This document shows, piece by piece, positions 16,535 to 23,763 of a stretch of DNA of 44,915 bases (within the stretch, counting starts at the first letter, position 1; each line of letters starts with the position of its first letter). The translations under genes were made by a program, and so were the position numbers. The notes under the pieces are model-generated. The model made no database searches and had not been told where the DNA came from. It saw nothing but the letters and a program-made list of their open reading frames with translations. The stretch spans positions 1 to 44,915 of the forward strand of contig NZ_SIHX01000020.1 in the NCBI RefSeq assembly GCF_004320525.1, written 5' to 3'. Source of the DNA: Arthrobacter sp. S39 (lineage in GTDB: Bacteria > Actinomycetota > Actinomycetes > Actinomycetales > Micrococcaceae).

Positions 16535-18184
16535 TTAGTGGGCCGCTACCGGCTCCTTGGCAACCTTCGGGTCGGTCAGCTTCTTGTTCGGCAGCGCGAA
16601 GCTGATGAGGAAGGCGATGCCGGTGAGTACTGCGGCTGTGAGCATCACGGTGTCGATCGCGTACGCGAAGCCCTCCGTGATGGGCCGGGTGAGCACGCTG
16701 TTGGCGGAGTGGAGCCAGCTGGTGTCGTTAAGCGAATCGTTCGACGCGCCGTTCTGGAAGAACTCGTAGAGCTTGGCGTTGGCCGGGTCCGCTGCGACCG
16801 CAGGGTCCTTGAGAACAGCCTGGTAGTCGGCGCTTCCCATCGCGGACTTCATACCGTCCGCGATCCGGCCCGCGGCCACGCTGAACAGCATTGAGATGAA
16901 CACGGCCGTGCCCACGGCGCCGCCCATGGAACGGAAGAAAGCTGCGGAGGACGTGCCCACGCCCATGTCCTTCGGCGGCACGGACACCTGCATGGCCAGG
17001 GTGAGCGGCTGCATGCAGAAACCCAGCCCCATGCCGAAGAATACGGCGATCACACCGGGAACCCAGAGGCCCGTGTCCACGCCCAGGGACAGGCCCATGA
17101 CCAGCGCGGCGGCTGTCAGGATGGCGGTGCCCATGATGGGGAAGATCCGGTACGTGCCCGACGACGAGATGGTGCGGCCGGCGGTGATCGAACCGGTCAG
17201 GATGCCCAGGGTGAAGGTGATCATCATCAGGCCCGCTTCGGTGGGCGTGAGGCCCTTCACCAGCTGCAGGTACATCGGGAGCATGGCGATGGCTCCGAAC
17301 ATGCCGATGCCGATGATGAAGTTCAGCAGCGAGGACAGGCCGAAGGTCGCGTTCCGGAAGAGCCGCAGCGGGATCAGGGCGTAGTCGCCGGCCCGCTTTT
17401 CGGCCAGCAGGAACCAGACGATGCCCGCAACGCCCAGCCCGTAGCAGAGGAAGGAATTCATGGACGCCCAGCCCCAGCTGCGGCCCTGCTCCGCCACCAG
17501 CAGCAGCGGGACGATGGCCAGGGTGATGGCGGCGGCGCCGAAGTAGTCGATTTTCTGCTTCACATGCTTGGCCGGCAGGTGCAGGAAAAGGAACACCACT
17601 GTCAGGGCGGCAAGACCGATGGGCAGGTTGATGAAGAACACCCAGCGCCAGCCGTCAAAGCCCAGGATGTTGGCCGAGCCGGCGAACGCGCCGCCCACCA
17701 CGGGGCCGAGCACGGAGGAGATGCCGAACACCGACATGAAGTAGCCCTGGTACTTGGCCCGCTCCTTCAAGGAGACGATGTCGCCGATGATGGTCAGCGC
17801 GAGGGCCAGCAGTCCACCGGCACCCAGGCCCTGGACACCGCGGGCGATGGCCAGTTCCGTCATGGAGTGGACCGAGCCGGCATACAGCGAGCCGGCCAGG
17901 AAGATCACGATGGCGATCAGGTACAGCGGGCGGCGGCCGAAGATGTCGCTCAGCTTGCCGTACAGCGGGGTGCTGACCGTGGAGGTGATGAGGTACGCGG
18001 TGGTGGCCCACGCCTGGAGGGAGAGGCCGTCCAGGTCGTTGGCGATGGTGTAGATGGACGTGGACACGATGGTCTGGTCCAGGGATGCCAGGAACATGCC
18101 CAGCATGAGTCCCACCATCACGGTGACGATCTGACGCTGCGTCAGGGTTTCGCCGGCGGCGCGCACGGCGGTTGTTTTGGACAT
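16535..18184 (-). CDS. MFS transporter, DHA2 (EmrB/QacA-type) drug exporter
   Basis: A 549-residue, 14-helix DHA2 exporter. Helix 1 has LASLDQTIVSTSIYTIA, the loop has GKLSDIFGRRPLY, and ARGVQGLGAGGLLALALTIIGD together with SVLGPVVGG gives the antiporter motif C. A long external loop with a DPAVAADPAN stretch lies before the last helix. The start at 18184 has GGAG five bases before it. Palindromes lie in its upstream region, but no regulator gene is adjacent on either side, so its repressor may be encoded elsewhere. Confidence 0.92.
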   Translation of the reverse strand: MSKTTAVRAAGETLTQRQIVTVMVGLMLGMFLASLDQTIVSTSIYTIANDLDGLSLQAWATTAYLITSTVSTPLYGKLSDIFGRRPLYLIAIVIFLAGSLYAGSVHSMTELAIARGVQGLGAGGLLALALTIIGDIVSLKERAKYQGYFMSVFGISSVLGPVVGGAFAGSANILGFDGWRWVFFINLPIGLAALTVVFLFLHLPAKHVKQKIDYFGAAAITLAIVPLLLVAEQGRSWGWASMNSFLCYGLGVAGIVWFLLAEKRAGDYALIPLRLFRNATFGLSSLLNFIIGIGMFGAIAMLPMYLQLVKGLTPTEAGLMMITFTLGILTGSITAGRTISSSGTYRIFPIMGTAILTAAALVMGLSLGVDTGLWVPGVIAVFFGMGLGFCMQPLTLAMQVSVPPKDMGVGTSSAAFFRSMGGAVGTAVFISMLFSVAAGRIADGMKSAMGSADYQAVLKDPAVAADPANAKLYEFFQNGASNDSLNDTSWLHSANSVLTRPITEGFAYAIDTVMLTAAVLTGIAFLISFALPNKKLTDPKVAKEPVAAH

Positions 18185-18207
18185 GACTGCTCCAGGGAAG
18201 AAAGGGG

Positions 18208-18243
18208 ATCAAGCTTGATAGTTGCTTTCGGTAACTATGTTAC
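18208..18243 (-). promoter_or_regulatory. two palindromes upstream of DHA2 exporter
   Basis: ATCAAGCTTGAT (18208-18219) is a perfect 12-base palindrome. GTAAC-TAT-GTTAC (18231-18243) is a perfect 13-base inverted repeat, and its AACTAT also pairs with ATAGTT at 18218-18223. They lie 24-60 bases before the exporter start and are candidate repressor operators. Confidence 0.5.
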
Positions 18244-18300
18244 GTCCCGTTTCATTCCCTGGGCCATAGATTTCTTTTGCAGTGATGTGCCGGGAGGGTG

Positions 18301-18798
18301 TTATTGCTCCACGAGGATGCCGTCCGGATCGCACCAGATCGTGGCCCCGGTCCGGATGGCCACGCCGTCAATCACCACGTCCACATCAACCTCGCCCACG
18401 CCGTCCTTCGCGCTCTTGCGCGGGTTGCTGCCCAATGCCTTGACACCAAGGTCCAGCTGGGAGATTGCCTCCCGGTCCCGGATGGCCCCATTAATCACGA
18501 CGCCGGCCCAGCCGTTCGCCACGGCGCTTTCGGCGATCATGTCCCCCATCAGCGCCGTGGACAGCGAACCCCCGCCGTCCACCACCAGCACGTGGCCGTG
18601 CCCGGGGGTTGCCAGGGTCGACTTCACCAGGGCGTTGTCCTGGAAGCAGCGGATGGTCCGCACCTGCCCGCTGAAGTGTGAGCGGCCGCCGAGCGACTGG
18701 AACTGGAGCGAAATCGAGGCTAGTTCCTCTCCGCGCTCGTCGTAGAGATCGGCCGTGTTGATGGCCTGGCTGGACGGGTTTCCTGCAGCTGTTGTCAT
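18301..18798 (-). CDS. rraA: RraA-family protein (RNase E regulator / HMG aldolase-like)
   Basis: A 165-residue RraA-like protein. It keeps VVDGGGSLSTALMGD (about 90-104) and INGAIRD, the Arg-Asp pair that in catalytic relatives binds substrate and metal. Members either inhibit RNase E or act as class II 4-hydroxy-4-methyl-2-oxoglutarate aldolases, and sequence alone does not separate these. The start at 18798 was chosen because GAGGAG lies five bases before it; the long open frame upstream is antisense to the MFS gene. The two genes are divergent. Confidence 0.88.
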   Translation of the reverse strand: MTTAAGNPSSQAINTADLYDERGEELASISLQFQSLGGRSHFSGQVRTIRCFQDNALVKSTLATPGHGHVLVVDGGGSLSTALMGDMIAESAVANGWAGVVINGAIRDREAISQLDLGVKALGSNPRKSAKDGVGEVDVDVVIDGVAIRTGATIWCDPDGILVEQ

Positions 18799-18916
18799 GC
18801 GTTCTCCTCGGGGTTTCCGGCGTATCGGCAGGCAGTTTGCCGTATGACAAGCGGGGCGATGATGCCCACGATAGTCTGATTTTCTGAATCGCCAACCGTT
18901 CCAGGGGGAACCAGCC

Positions 18917-20203
18917 ATGAGCCTGTCCAACACACCCGCACCGCCGGATCCCGGCGCTGCAGCGGACGGCACGACGGCGGCGCTCGCCGAGCCGACAACA
19001 AAGGTCACCGCCCGCTGGGTCACCGGGTTGGTGCTGGTCAACGTTGGTATCAACGCCGCCTTTTTCGGGCCCATCAACGTCTTTATCGGCCAGCAGGCCA
19101 TCGGCATTGACGAGGCCAACAAGGAAGCCATCCTGTCCCTCGTGACCGGCTGCGGCGCCGCCGTGTCCCTGGTGGCCAACCCCTTGTTTGGCGCCCTCTC
19201 CGACCGCACCACCTCACGCTTCGGCCGCCGGTCACCGTGGGTCCTGGCCGGGGCAATCCTGGCAACGGCTGCGCTTCTGGCGCTGTCGGGCGCCACGACG
19301 ATAGCCCTGATGGTGCTGTTCTGGTGCCTGGTGCAGCTGGGGGCAAACGCCGCCTACGCCGCCATCACGGCTGCTGTCCCGGACCGTGTCCCTGTCCTGC
19401 AGCGTGGCGGCGTGGGCGGTCTGGCTGCCATGGGCCAGACGGTGGGAATCCTGATCGGTGCTGTGTTTGGCGCCGTGGTCAGCGGCAACTACATGGTGGG
19501 GTACGCCCTGTGCGCCGCGGCGCTCATAGTCGCGGTCCTGCCGTATCTGTTCCACCGCAATGATCCCCGGCTGCCGACGTCGGAAAAGGTTCCGTTCCGG
19601 CTGGGCGAATTTGTCCGGAGTTTCTGGATCAGCCCCGTGAGCCACCCGGACTTCGCGTGGGCCTGGCTCACCCGATTCCTGGTCAATGTCTGCAACCAGA
19701 TGACCATCGTGTACCTGCTCTTTTTCCTCCGGGACGTCCTCAAGCACGACGACCCGGCGCTGGGGGTCCTGACCCTGACCGGCATCTACGCGGTGATGGT
19801 GATGATCACTGCGGTGCTGGCAGGGCCGTGGAGCGACCGGCTGGGCCGGCGGAAGCCGTTTGTGATCGGCTCCTCCGCCATCATTGCCGCGGCGGGCCTG
19901 ACCATGGCCTTCTTCCCGGTCTGGACGGGCGCGCTCGTGGGCGCCGGGATCCTGGGCGTGGGGTTCGGCGCCTACCTTGCCGTTGACTTTGCGCTGCTGA
20001 CCCAGGTCCTTCCGGAGGCCGCCGACAGGGGCAAGGACATGGGCATCATCAACGTTGCGAACTCCCTTCCGCAGGTGTTCGCCCCGGTGCTCGCCTTCCT
20101 TGCCGTGACGTACTTCGGCGGGTACCTCACGCTGTTCGTCACGGCCGCCGTGATCGGTCTTCTCGGCGCCGTCTTCGTCGTCAAAATCAAAGGAGTTGAC
20201 TAA
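18917..20203 (+). CDS. MFS transporter (GPH/sugar-like), substrate unknown
   Basis: A 428-residue transporter with about 12 helices. SDRTTSRFGRRSPWVLAG is the loop-2 motif in a form seen in glycoside- and sucrose-type carriers, and SDRLGRRKPF is its repeat in the second half. AGGGGG lies eight bases before the ATG. It is followed directly by an operator-like palindrome and a TetR gene, whose product may control it. No catabolic enzyme is nearby to suggest the substrate. Confidence 0.85.
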   Translation: MSLSNTPAPPDPGAAADGTTAALAEPTTKVTARWVTGLVLVNVGINAAFFGPINVFIGQQAIGIDEANKEAILSLVTGCGAAVSLVANPLFGALSDRTTSRFGRRSPWVLAGAILATAALLALSGATTIALMVLFWCLVQLGANAAYAAITAAVPDRVPVLQRGGVGGLAAMGQTVGILIGAVFGAVVSGNYMVGYALCAAALIVAVLPYLFHRNDPRLPTSEKVPFRLGEFVRSFWISPVSHPDFAWAWLTRFLVNVCNQMTIVYLLFFLRDVLKHDDPALGVLTLTGIYAVMVMITAVLAGPWSDRLGRRKPFVIGSSAIIAAAGLTMAFFPVWTGALVGAGILGVGFGAYLAVDFALLTQVLPEAADRGKDMGIINVANSLPQVFAPVLAFLAVTYFGGYLTLFVTAAVIGLLGAVFVVKIKGVD

Positions 20204-20230
20204 ATACGCCACGAAAGCGTGACGTATAGT
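20204..20230 (+). promoter_or_regulatory. TetR operator-like palindrome and -10 box
   Basis: ATACGCCACG (20204-20213) and CGTGACGTAT (20218-20227) are inverted with nine of ten bases matching around AAAG. The element begins at the base after the MFS stop codon. TATAGT (20225-20230) overlaps its right arm and is a good -10 box for the TetR gene, giving a leader of about 68 bases. Confidence 0.55.
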
Positions 20231-20304
20231 TGAAGCGGACTGCAGGCGGCACGGGATGGGGACGCCCTGCTGATGCACCATCGGAACACAACCCCGGAAT
20301 CCTG

Positions 20305-20910
20305 ATGACCGATACCATTTCAGACCATCCGCCCATGGCCGCAAGGCCCTCTGCCCCGCGCCAGAAACTGCGTTACGCCAGGATCCTGGAAGCCGCCGGC
20401 GGGTTCGCCCGGAAAGGGCTGGACTCGGTGGAGTTGTCCGAGGTCGCAGCCAAAGCAGATGTGCCGCTGGGCACGCTCTACCGGTATTTCCCGTCCCCCA
20501 CCCATCTGATGCTCGCCTTGTACCGCCAGCAGCTGGATGAACTGCAAGGAGGGGCCCGCAGCGCGTCGGCCCGATTCCGTGGCCGTGCCGTGTCCGGTGT
20601 GGTGATGGAGATCTTCCACATGCGCGTGATGCAGCCGGCGGTGGAGCAGTGCCTCGCACGCGGCGTGTACCTCAAGGACCGGGACACCACAGTGCTGTTG
20701 CGGGAGATTGACGCGCTGAGCCAGGAAGCTGTGGCTGGCGCCAGTAACGACACCGCGGCCCGGGTCCTGCTGCTGACGGTCACTGGTCTGGTCCAGTCCG
20801 TCCGGAACCGGCGTTTGTCCCTCTTCGAAGCCGAAGAAGACCTGAAGAAGGCGTGCTCACTGGTGGTTCCTGCCTCCTCCGGGTCGCATTCAGTGCACAA
20901 ATCCGCGTAA
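20305..20910 (+). CDS. TetR-family transcriptional regulator
   Basis: A 201-residue regulator. The HTH covers about 25-60: ILEAAGGFARKGLDSVELSE, then PLGTLYRYFPSPTHLMLALY. The LGTLYRYFPS form resembles the KstR group, but the ligand domain is not recognised. The ATG at 20305 was chosen, since the longer frame from 20230 would begin inside the promoter region. It probably regulates itself through the palindrome at 20204-20227 and possibly the preceding MFS gene. Confidence 0.88.
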   Translation: MTDTISDHPPMAARPSAPRQKLRYARILEAAGGFARKGLDSVELSEVAAKADVPLGTLYRYFPSPTHLMLALYRQQLDELQGGARSASARFRGRAVSGVVMEIFHMRVMQPAVEQCLARGVYLKDRDTTVLLREIDALSQEAVAGASNDTAARVLLLTVTGLVQSVRNRRLSLFEAEEDLKKACSLVVPASSGSHSVHKSA

Positions 20911-20925
20911 CCGGTCTAGACCAAT
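20910..20925. promoter_or_regulatory. DasR-type (dre-like) operator upstream of malic enzyme
   Basis: The core GGTCTAGACC (20913-20922) is a perfect palindrome. Over 16 bases it matches the known dre pattern ACTGGTCTAGACCACT at 14 positions. DasR-type GntR regulators respond to amino-sugar phosphates in actinobacteria. It lies just after the TetR stop codon and upstream of the malic enzyme gene. Confidence 0.5.
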
Positions 20926-20949
20926 GCGGGCTTAAATCAGCCTTATTGG

Positions 20950-20965
20950 CGTGATCCGGGTCACA
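20950..20965. promoter_or_regulatory. CRP/GlxR-like site upstream of malic enzyme
   Basis: CGTGA-TCCGGG-TCACA matches nine of ten half-site bases of TGTGA-N6-TCACA, the pattern bound by CRP-family regulators such as GlxR. It is 25 bases downstream of the dre-like site. Confidence 0.55.
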
Positions 20966-21200
20966 ACTAAAGCTGAAGAATCGTTTTGTCATGTCTTCGA
21001 CAGGGTCCCACGGCAATTTCGACCGGCTGAGCCTGTTTACCATTGCAGAACCGGAGTGGCTGGCAACCCGCACCTGCAAGGGCTTCACCCCGGGCCCGCC
21101 ACCCTTGGGCCCGCGAAGCGCCGAATCCACCACCTTGAGCCTCCATGTGCTTGAGCCTTTCTGCGCCGTGCGCCCACGGCTAGCCCCAGGAGACAACGAC
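20966..21200 (+). other. long leader of malic enzyme gene
   Basis: About 235 bases separate the CRP-like site from the start codon. An in-frame ATG at 20991 gives an open extension of 70 residues, but it has low complexity, is Pro/Arg rich, and does not look like the family N-terminus. A hairpin with arms CGGGCCC (21091-21097) and GGGCCCG (21107-21113) lies inside. No known riboswitch was recognised. Confidence 0.4.
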
Positions 21201-22400
21201 GTGTCCATTGACGCAATCGCAACCACCGACAATTCCGCAGCAACGGCCCTGACCGAAGCGGAGATCTTCGACGCCCACCAGGGCGGCAAGCTCTCGATCA
21301 CCAGCACCGTCCCCCTGTCCAACAAGCGCGACCTTTCGATCGCCTACACGCCCGGTGTGGCTGAGGTCAGCCGCGCCATCCACGCCAATCCGGAACTGGC
21401 CAAGACCCTCACCTGGGCCCAGCGCCTGGTGGTTGTGGTCAGCGACGGCACCGCGGTGCTGGGCCTGGGCAACATCGGCGCCAGCGCTTCCCTTCCGGTC
21501 ATGGAGGGCAAGTCCGCGCTGTTCAAGACGTTCGGCGACCTCGATTCCATCCCGCTGGTCCTGAACACCACCAACGTGGACGAGATCGTCGAGACGCTCG
21601 TCCGGCTGCGCCCCAGCTTCGGCGCCGTCAACCTCGAGGACATCTCCGCACCCCGCTGCTTCGAACTCGAAGAAAAGCTCATCGAGGCGCTGGACTGCCC
21701 GGTCATGCACGATGACCAGCACGGCACCGCCGTGGTGGCCCTCGCCGCGCTGACCAACGCCGCCAAGGTAACCGGCCGGGAACTGGAAAGCCTCCGCGTA
21801 GTGGTCTCCGGCGCAGGAGCCGCCGGCATCGCCGTCGCCGAAATCTTCCTCGCCGCCGGCATCCAGGACGTGGTCCTGCTCGACTCCAAGGGCGTCATCA
21901 ACCGCGACCGTGCGGACATCGCCGCCGATCCGGCCAGCAAGAAGGCCCAGCTCGCGCAGCGCACCAACCCGCGCGGCATCAACGGCGGCCCCGGCGACGC
22001 ACTGCTGGGCGCCGACGTCTTTGTGGGCGTCTCCTCCTCCAAGCTCGACGAAGAGCACCTGAAGCTGATGAACGCCGATTCCATCGTGTTCGCGCTCTCC
22101 AACCCGGACCCCGAAGTGCTGCCCGAGGTTGCCGCCAAGTACGCCGCAGTGGTGGCCACCGGCCGCAGCGACTTCCCCAACCAGATCAACAACGTGCTCG
22201 CGTTCCCCGGAATCTTCCGCGGCGCGCTGGACGCCGGCGCCCGCCGGATCACGCCCGCCATGAAGATCGCCGCCGCGCGCGCCATCGCGGAACTGGCCGA
22301 AGATGACCTGTCGGCGGACTACATCGTGCCCAGCCCGCTGGACCCGCGCGTGGCCCCCGCAGTGACCGCAGCTGTCGCCGCGGCAGTGGAAGCGGAGTAA
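21201..22400 (+). CDS. malic enzyme (malate dehydrogenase, decarboxylating)
   Basis: Converts malate to pyruvate and CO2 with reduction of NAD or NADP; an anaplerotic/gluconeogenic branch point. The 399-residue length fits the short bacterial class. Visible motifs are YTPGVAEV (49-56), VSDGTAVLGLGNIG (80-93), MEGKSALFK with the likely catalytic Lys104, NLEDISAP, metal-site HDDQHGTAVV (170-179) and the Rossmann loop SGAGAAGIAVAE (from 203). The start is GTG at 21201 with AGGAG nine bases upstream. Cofactor preference cannot be read with confidence. The promoter region carries dre-like and CRP-like sites, suggesting carbon-source control. Confidence 0.93.
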   Translation: MSIDAIATTDNSAATALTEAEIFDAHQGGKLSITSTVPLSNKRDLSIAYTPGVAEVSRAIHANPELAKTLTWAQRLVVVVSDGTAVLGLGNIGASASLPVMEGKSALFKTFGDLDSIPLVLNTTNVDEIVETLVRLRPSFGAVNLEDISAPRCFELEEKLIEALDCPVMHDDQHGTAVVALAALTNAAKVTGRELESLRVVVSGAGAAGIAVAEIFLAAGIQDVVLLDSKGVINRDRADIAADPASKKAQLAQRTNPRGINGGPGDALLGADVFVGVSSSKLDEEHLKLMNADSIVFALSNPDPEVLPEVAAKYAAVVATGRSDFPNQINNVLAFPGIFRGALDAGARRITPAMKIAAARAIAELAEDDLSADYIVPSPLDPRVAPAVTAAVAAAVEAE

Positions 22401-22431
22401 CCTCCGCAGCCAGAACCTGCAATAACGCCCG

Positions 22432-22467
22432 ACGGCGGTGCCTCCCATACGCGGGAGGCACCGCCGT
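22432..22467 (+). terminator. terminator after malic enzyme gene
   Basis: Fifteen-base perfect arms (22432-22446 and 22453-22467) enclose a six-base loop, 31 bases after the stop codon. Confidence 0.85.
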
Positions 22468-22808
22468 GTCGCGTTAAGTTAAGTGCAAAACAAGTAATCG
22501 AATGCCGTTGACTCGAAGCGGCACAAGTATTCGAGTACTCATAAGTCGAGTACCGATTACTCGGGTGTGCGGGGTGTGCTTTTGTCTAGCCTTGGACCAG
22601 CAAACAGGCTTTCGCCCACCGCTTTTGGGGGTGCGGTTTGTTGCTGCTGGGCGGTGGACGAAATGGAGTAGAAATTCACAACCCATGATCCGGATCCTTC
22701 GGATCGCGACTGTGAACAGCCCGTAGCCCGGCTTAACCGGATCCTGACTATAGCGCTGGGGCAAGGTACGGGGCCGTTCTCATGGATAACGCGAGAAGGA
22801 GAATGGAC
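22468..22808. other. gene-free, lower-GC region with repeated CGAGTA/CGATTAC words
   Basis: This stretch is less GC-rich than its surroundings. AGTAATCG (22493-22500) is repeated inverted as CGATTACT (22554-22561). Between them are the palindrome GAGTACTC (22533-22540), a second GTCGAGTA and ACTCGAAG. Short open frames on both strands lack start signals or family resemblance. Part of the region must be the promoter of the secreted protein gene; TATAGC at 22750-22755 is a possible -10. The function of the repeats is unknown. Confidence 0.45.
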
Positions 22809-23144
22809 ATGAAGAAAGTACTAGCTGCGGGCGCCGTCGCTCTTATGGCATTGCTCGGCGGGTCGCTGCCCGCCACGGCTGCCCCACCCGTCGGGCAGAT
22901 CTGTCCCGATGGCGATTCCGGCAAGATCGACGTCAGCGGCGACGTCACCAGTATCGTGCTTGACGCCCCGGACGGCATGGTGATCACTGCCGTGTGCGTC
23001 AAGGCAGGCTCTGCCAACCAGGGCCTCGGTGCCGAGATCACGTATTACTCTCCCGGTGTGGACTCGGTGACCCTCACCCACACCTCAGGCAAGGGCATTT
23101 CGCACTACTCCGTCTGGTACGGCGACGGCGGCTACGAAAGCTAG
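22809..23144 (+). CDS. small secreted protein, unknown function
   Basis: A 111-residue precursor. The signal peptide is textbook: MKK, a hydrophobic core rich in A and L, then LPATAAPP, giving likely cleavage near residue 25. The mature part is about 85 residues with two cysteines (ICPDG and AVCVKAG) that probably form a disulfide, and ends with HTSGKGISHYSVWYGD. Similar small beta-rich modules with VCVKAGSANQGLG are found in secreted and surface proteins of actinobacteria. AGGAG lies seven bases before the ATG at 22809, which decides against the ATG at 22803. A terminator follows closely. Confidence 0.85.
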   Translation: MKKVLAAGAVALMALLGGSLPATAAPPVGQICPDGDSGKIDVSGDVTSIVLDAPDGMVITAVCVKAGSANQGLGAEITYYSPGVDSVTLTHTSGKGISHYSVWYGDGGYES

Positions 23145-23156
23145 CTAGCAACAGGA

Positions 23157-23187
23157 GGGGCACACGCCGGCGGCGTGTGCCCCTTTT
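23157..23187 (+). terminator. terminator after secreted protein gene
   Basis: Twelve-base perfect arms (23157-23168 and 23172-23183) enclose a three-base loop and are followed by TTTT. This is a classical intrinsic terminator 12 bases after the stop codon. Confidence 0.9.
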
Positions 23188-23194
23188 GCCGCCC

Positions 23195-23200
23195 TAAACT
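23195..23200 (+). promoter_or_regulatory. -10 box TAAACT of DUF456 gene
   Basis: TAAACT ends seven bases before the ATG at 23208, just after the preceding terminator. GAGGGG between them could also act as a ribosome binding site. Confidence 0.4.
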
Positions 23201-23207
23201 GAGGGGC

Positions 23208-23711
23208 ATGAACTCCGAAACCGTGGTGACCATCCTGTGCGGCCTGGCGATCCTGGTGGGCGTGGCCGGCACCATCATCCCGGTCCTTCCCGGCAGCATC
23301 CTGATCGGGCTTAGCCTCCTGGCGTGGGCCATCTGGGGCGGGGCGGGAACCGCGGGCTGGGTGGTATTCGGAATTGGCCTGGTCTTTGTGCTGGCAGGAA
23401 TGGCGGCGAGTGCCGTGCTGACCGGCCGCAAGCTCAAGGAACACCGCATCCCTAGCCGGAGCGTGGTGATCGGCCTGGTGGCCGGCGTGGCCGGCATGTT
23501 CATCATTCCCGTGGTGGGCCTGTTTGTGGGCTTCGCCGCCGGTCTGCTGCTCAGCGAACTGCTGCGCACGCGGAACTTCGGCACGGCAACGTCCACCAGC
23601 TGGGCCGCGCTGAAGGCCACCGGGCTGGGCATGCTGGTGGAGTTCGGGCTGGCCTGCCTGGCGGCGAGCACGTGGGTGATCGGGCTCTGGGTTTCCGTGG
23701 CCACCTCCTGA
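23208..23711 (+). CDS. DUF456 family membrane protein
   Basis: A 167-residue protein with four or five hydrophobic helices and glycine-zipper-like stretches (VGVAGTIIPVLPGSILIG near 17-34 and VGLVAGVAGMFIIPVVGLFVG further on). The twice-occurring pattern of Gly-rich helix followed by IIPV is typical of DUF456. Function is unknown. The upstream terminator and its own -10 box suggest it is transcribed alone. Confidence 0.85.
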   Translation: MNSETVVTILCGLAILVGVAGTIIPVLPGSILIGLSLLAWAIWGGAGTAGWVVFGIGLVFVLAGMAASAVLTGRKLKEHRIPSRSVVIGLVAGVAGMFIIPVVGLFVGFAAGLLLSELLRTRNFGTATSTSWAALKATGLGMLVEFGLACLAASTWVIGLWVSVATS

Positions 23712-23751
23712 CGGTTGCCGCCTGGTTTCCCGGCCGGCCACAGCTCCCGGC

Positions 23752-23757
23752 TAGCAT
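23752..23757 (+). promoter_or_regulatory. -10 box TAGCAT, leaderless start of helical-repeat gene
   Basis: TAGCAT ends six bases before the ATG at 23764. GGAG lies between but only two bases from the start codon, too close to work well, so leaderless transcription is more likely. Confidence 0.45.
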
Positions 23758-23763
23758 GGAGAA

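Noticed and set aside
18301..19296. 331-residue extension of the RraA frame
   Set aside because: The upstream part is antisense to the MFS gene at 18917, and GAGGAG marks the start at 18798.
20991..21200. N-terminal extension of malic enzyme from ATG 20991
   Set aside because: The extension is low in family resemblance and the GTG at 21201 with AGGAG gives the usual length. Kept as a leader observation.
22474..22764. Short open frames on both strands in the malic enzyme - secreted protein gap
   Set aside because: No start signals, no family resemblance, and the strands contradict each other. The area is better explained as regulatory sequence.
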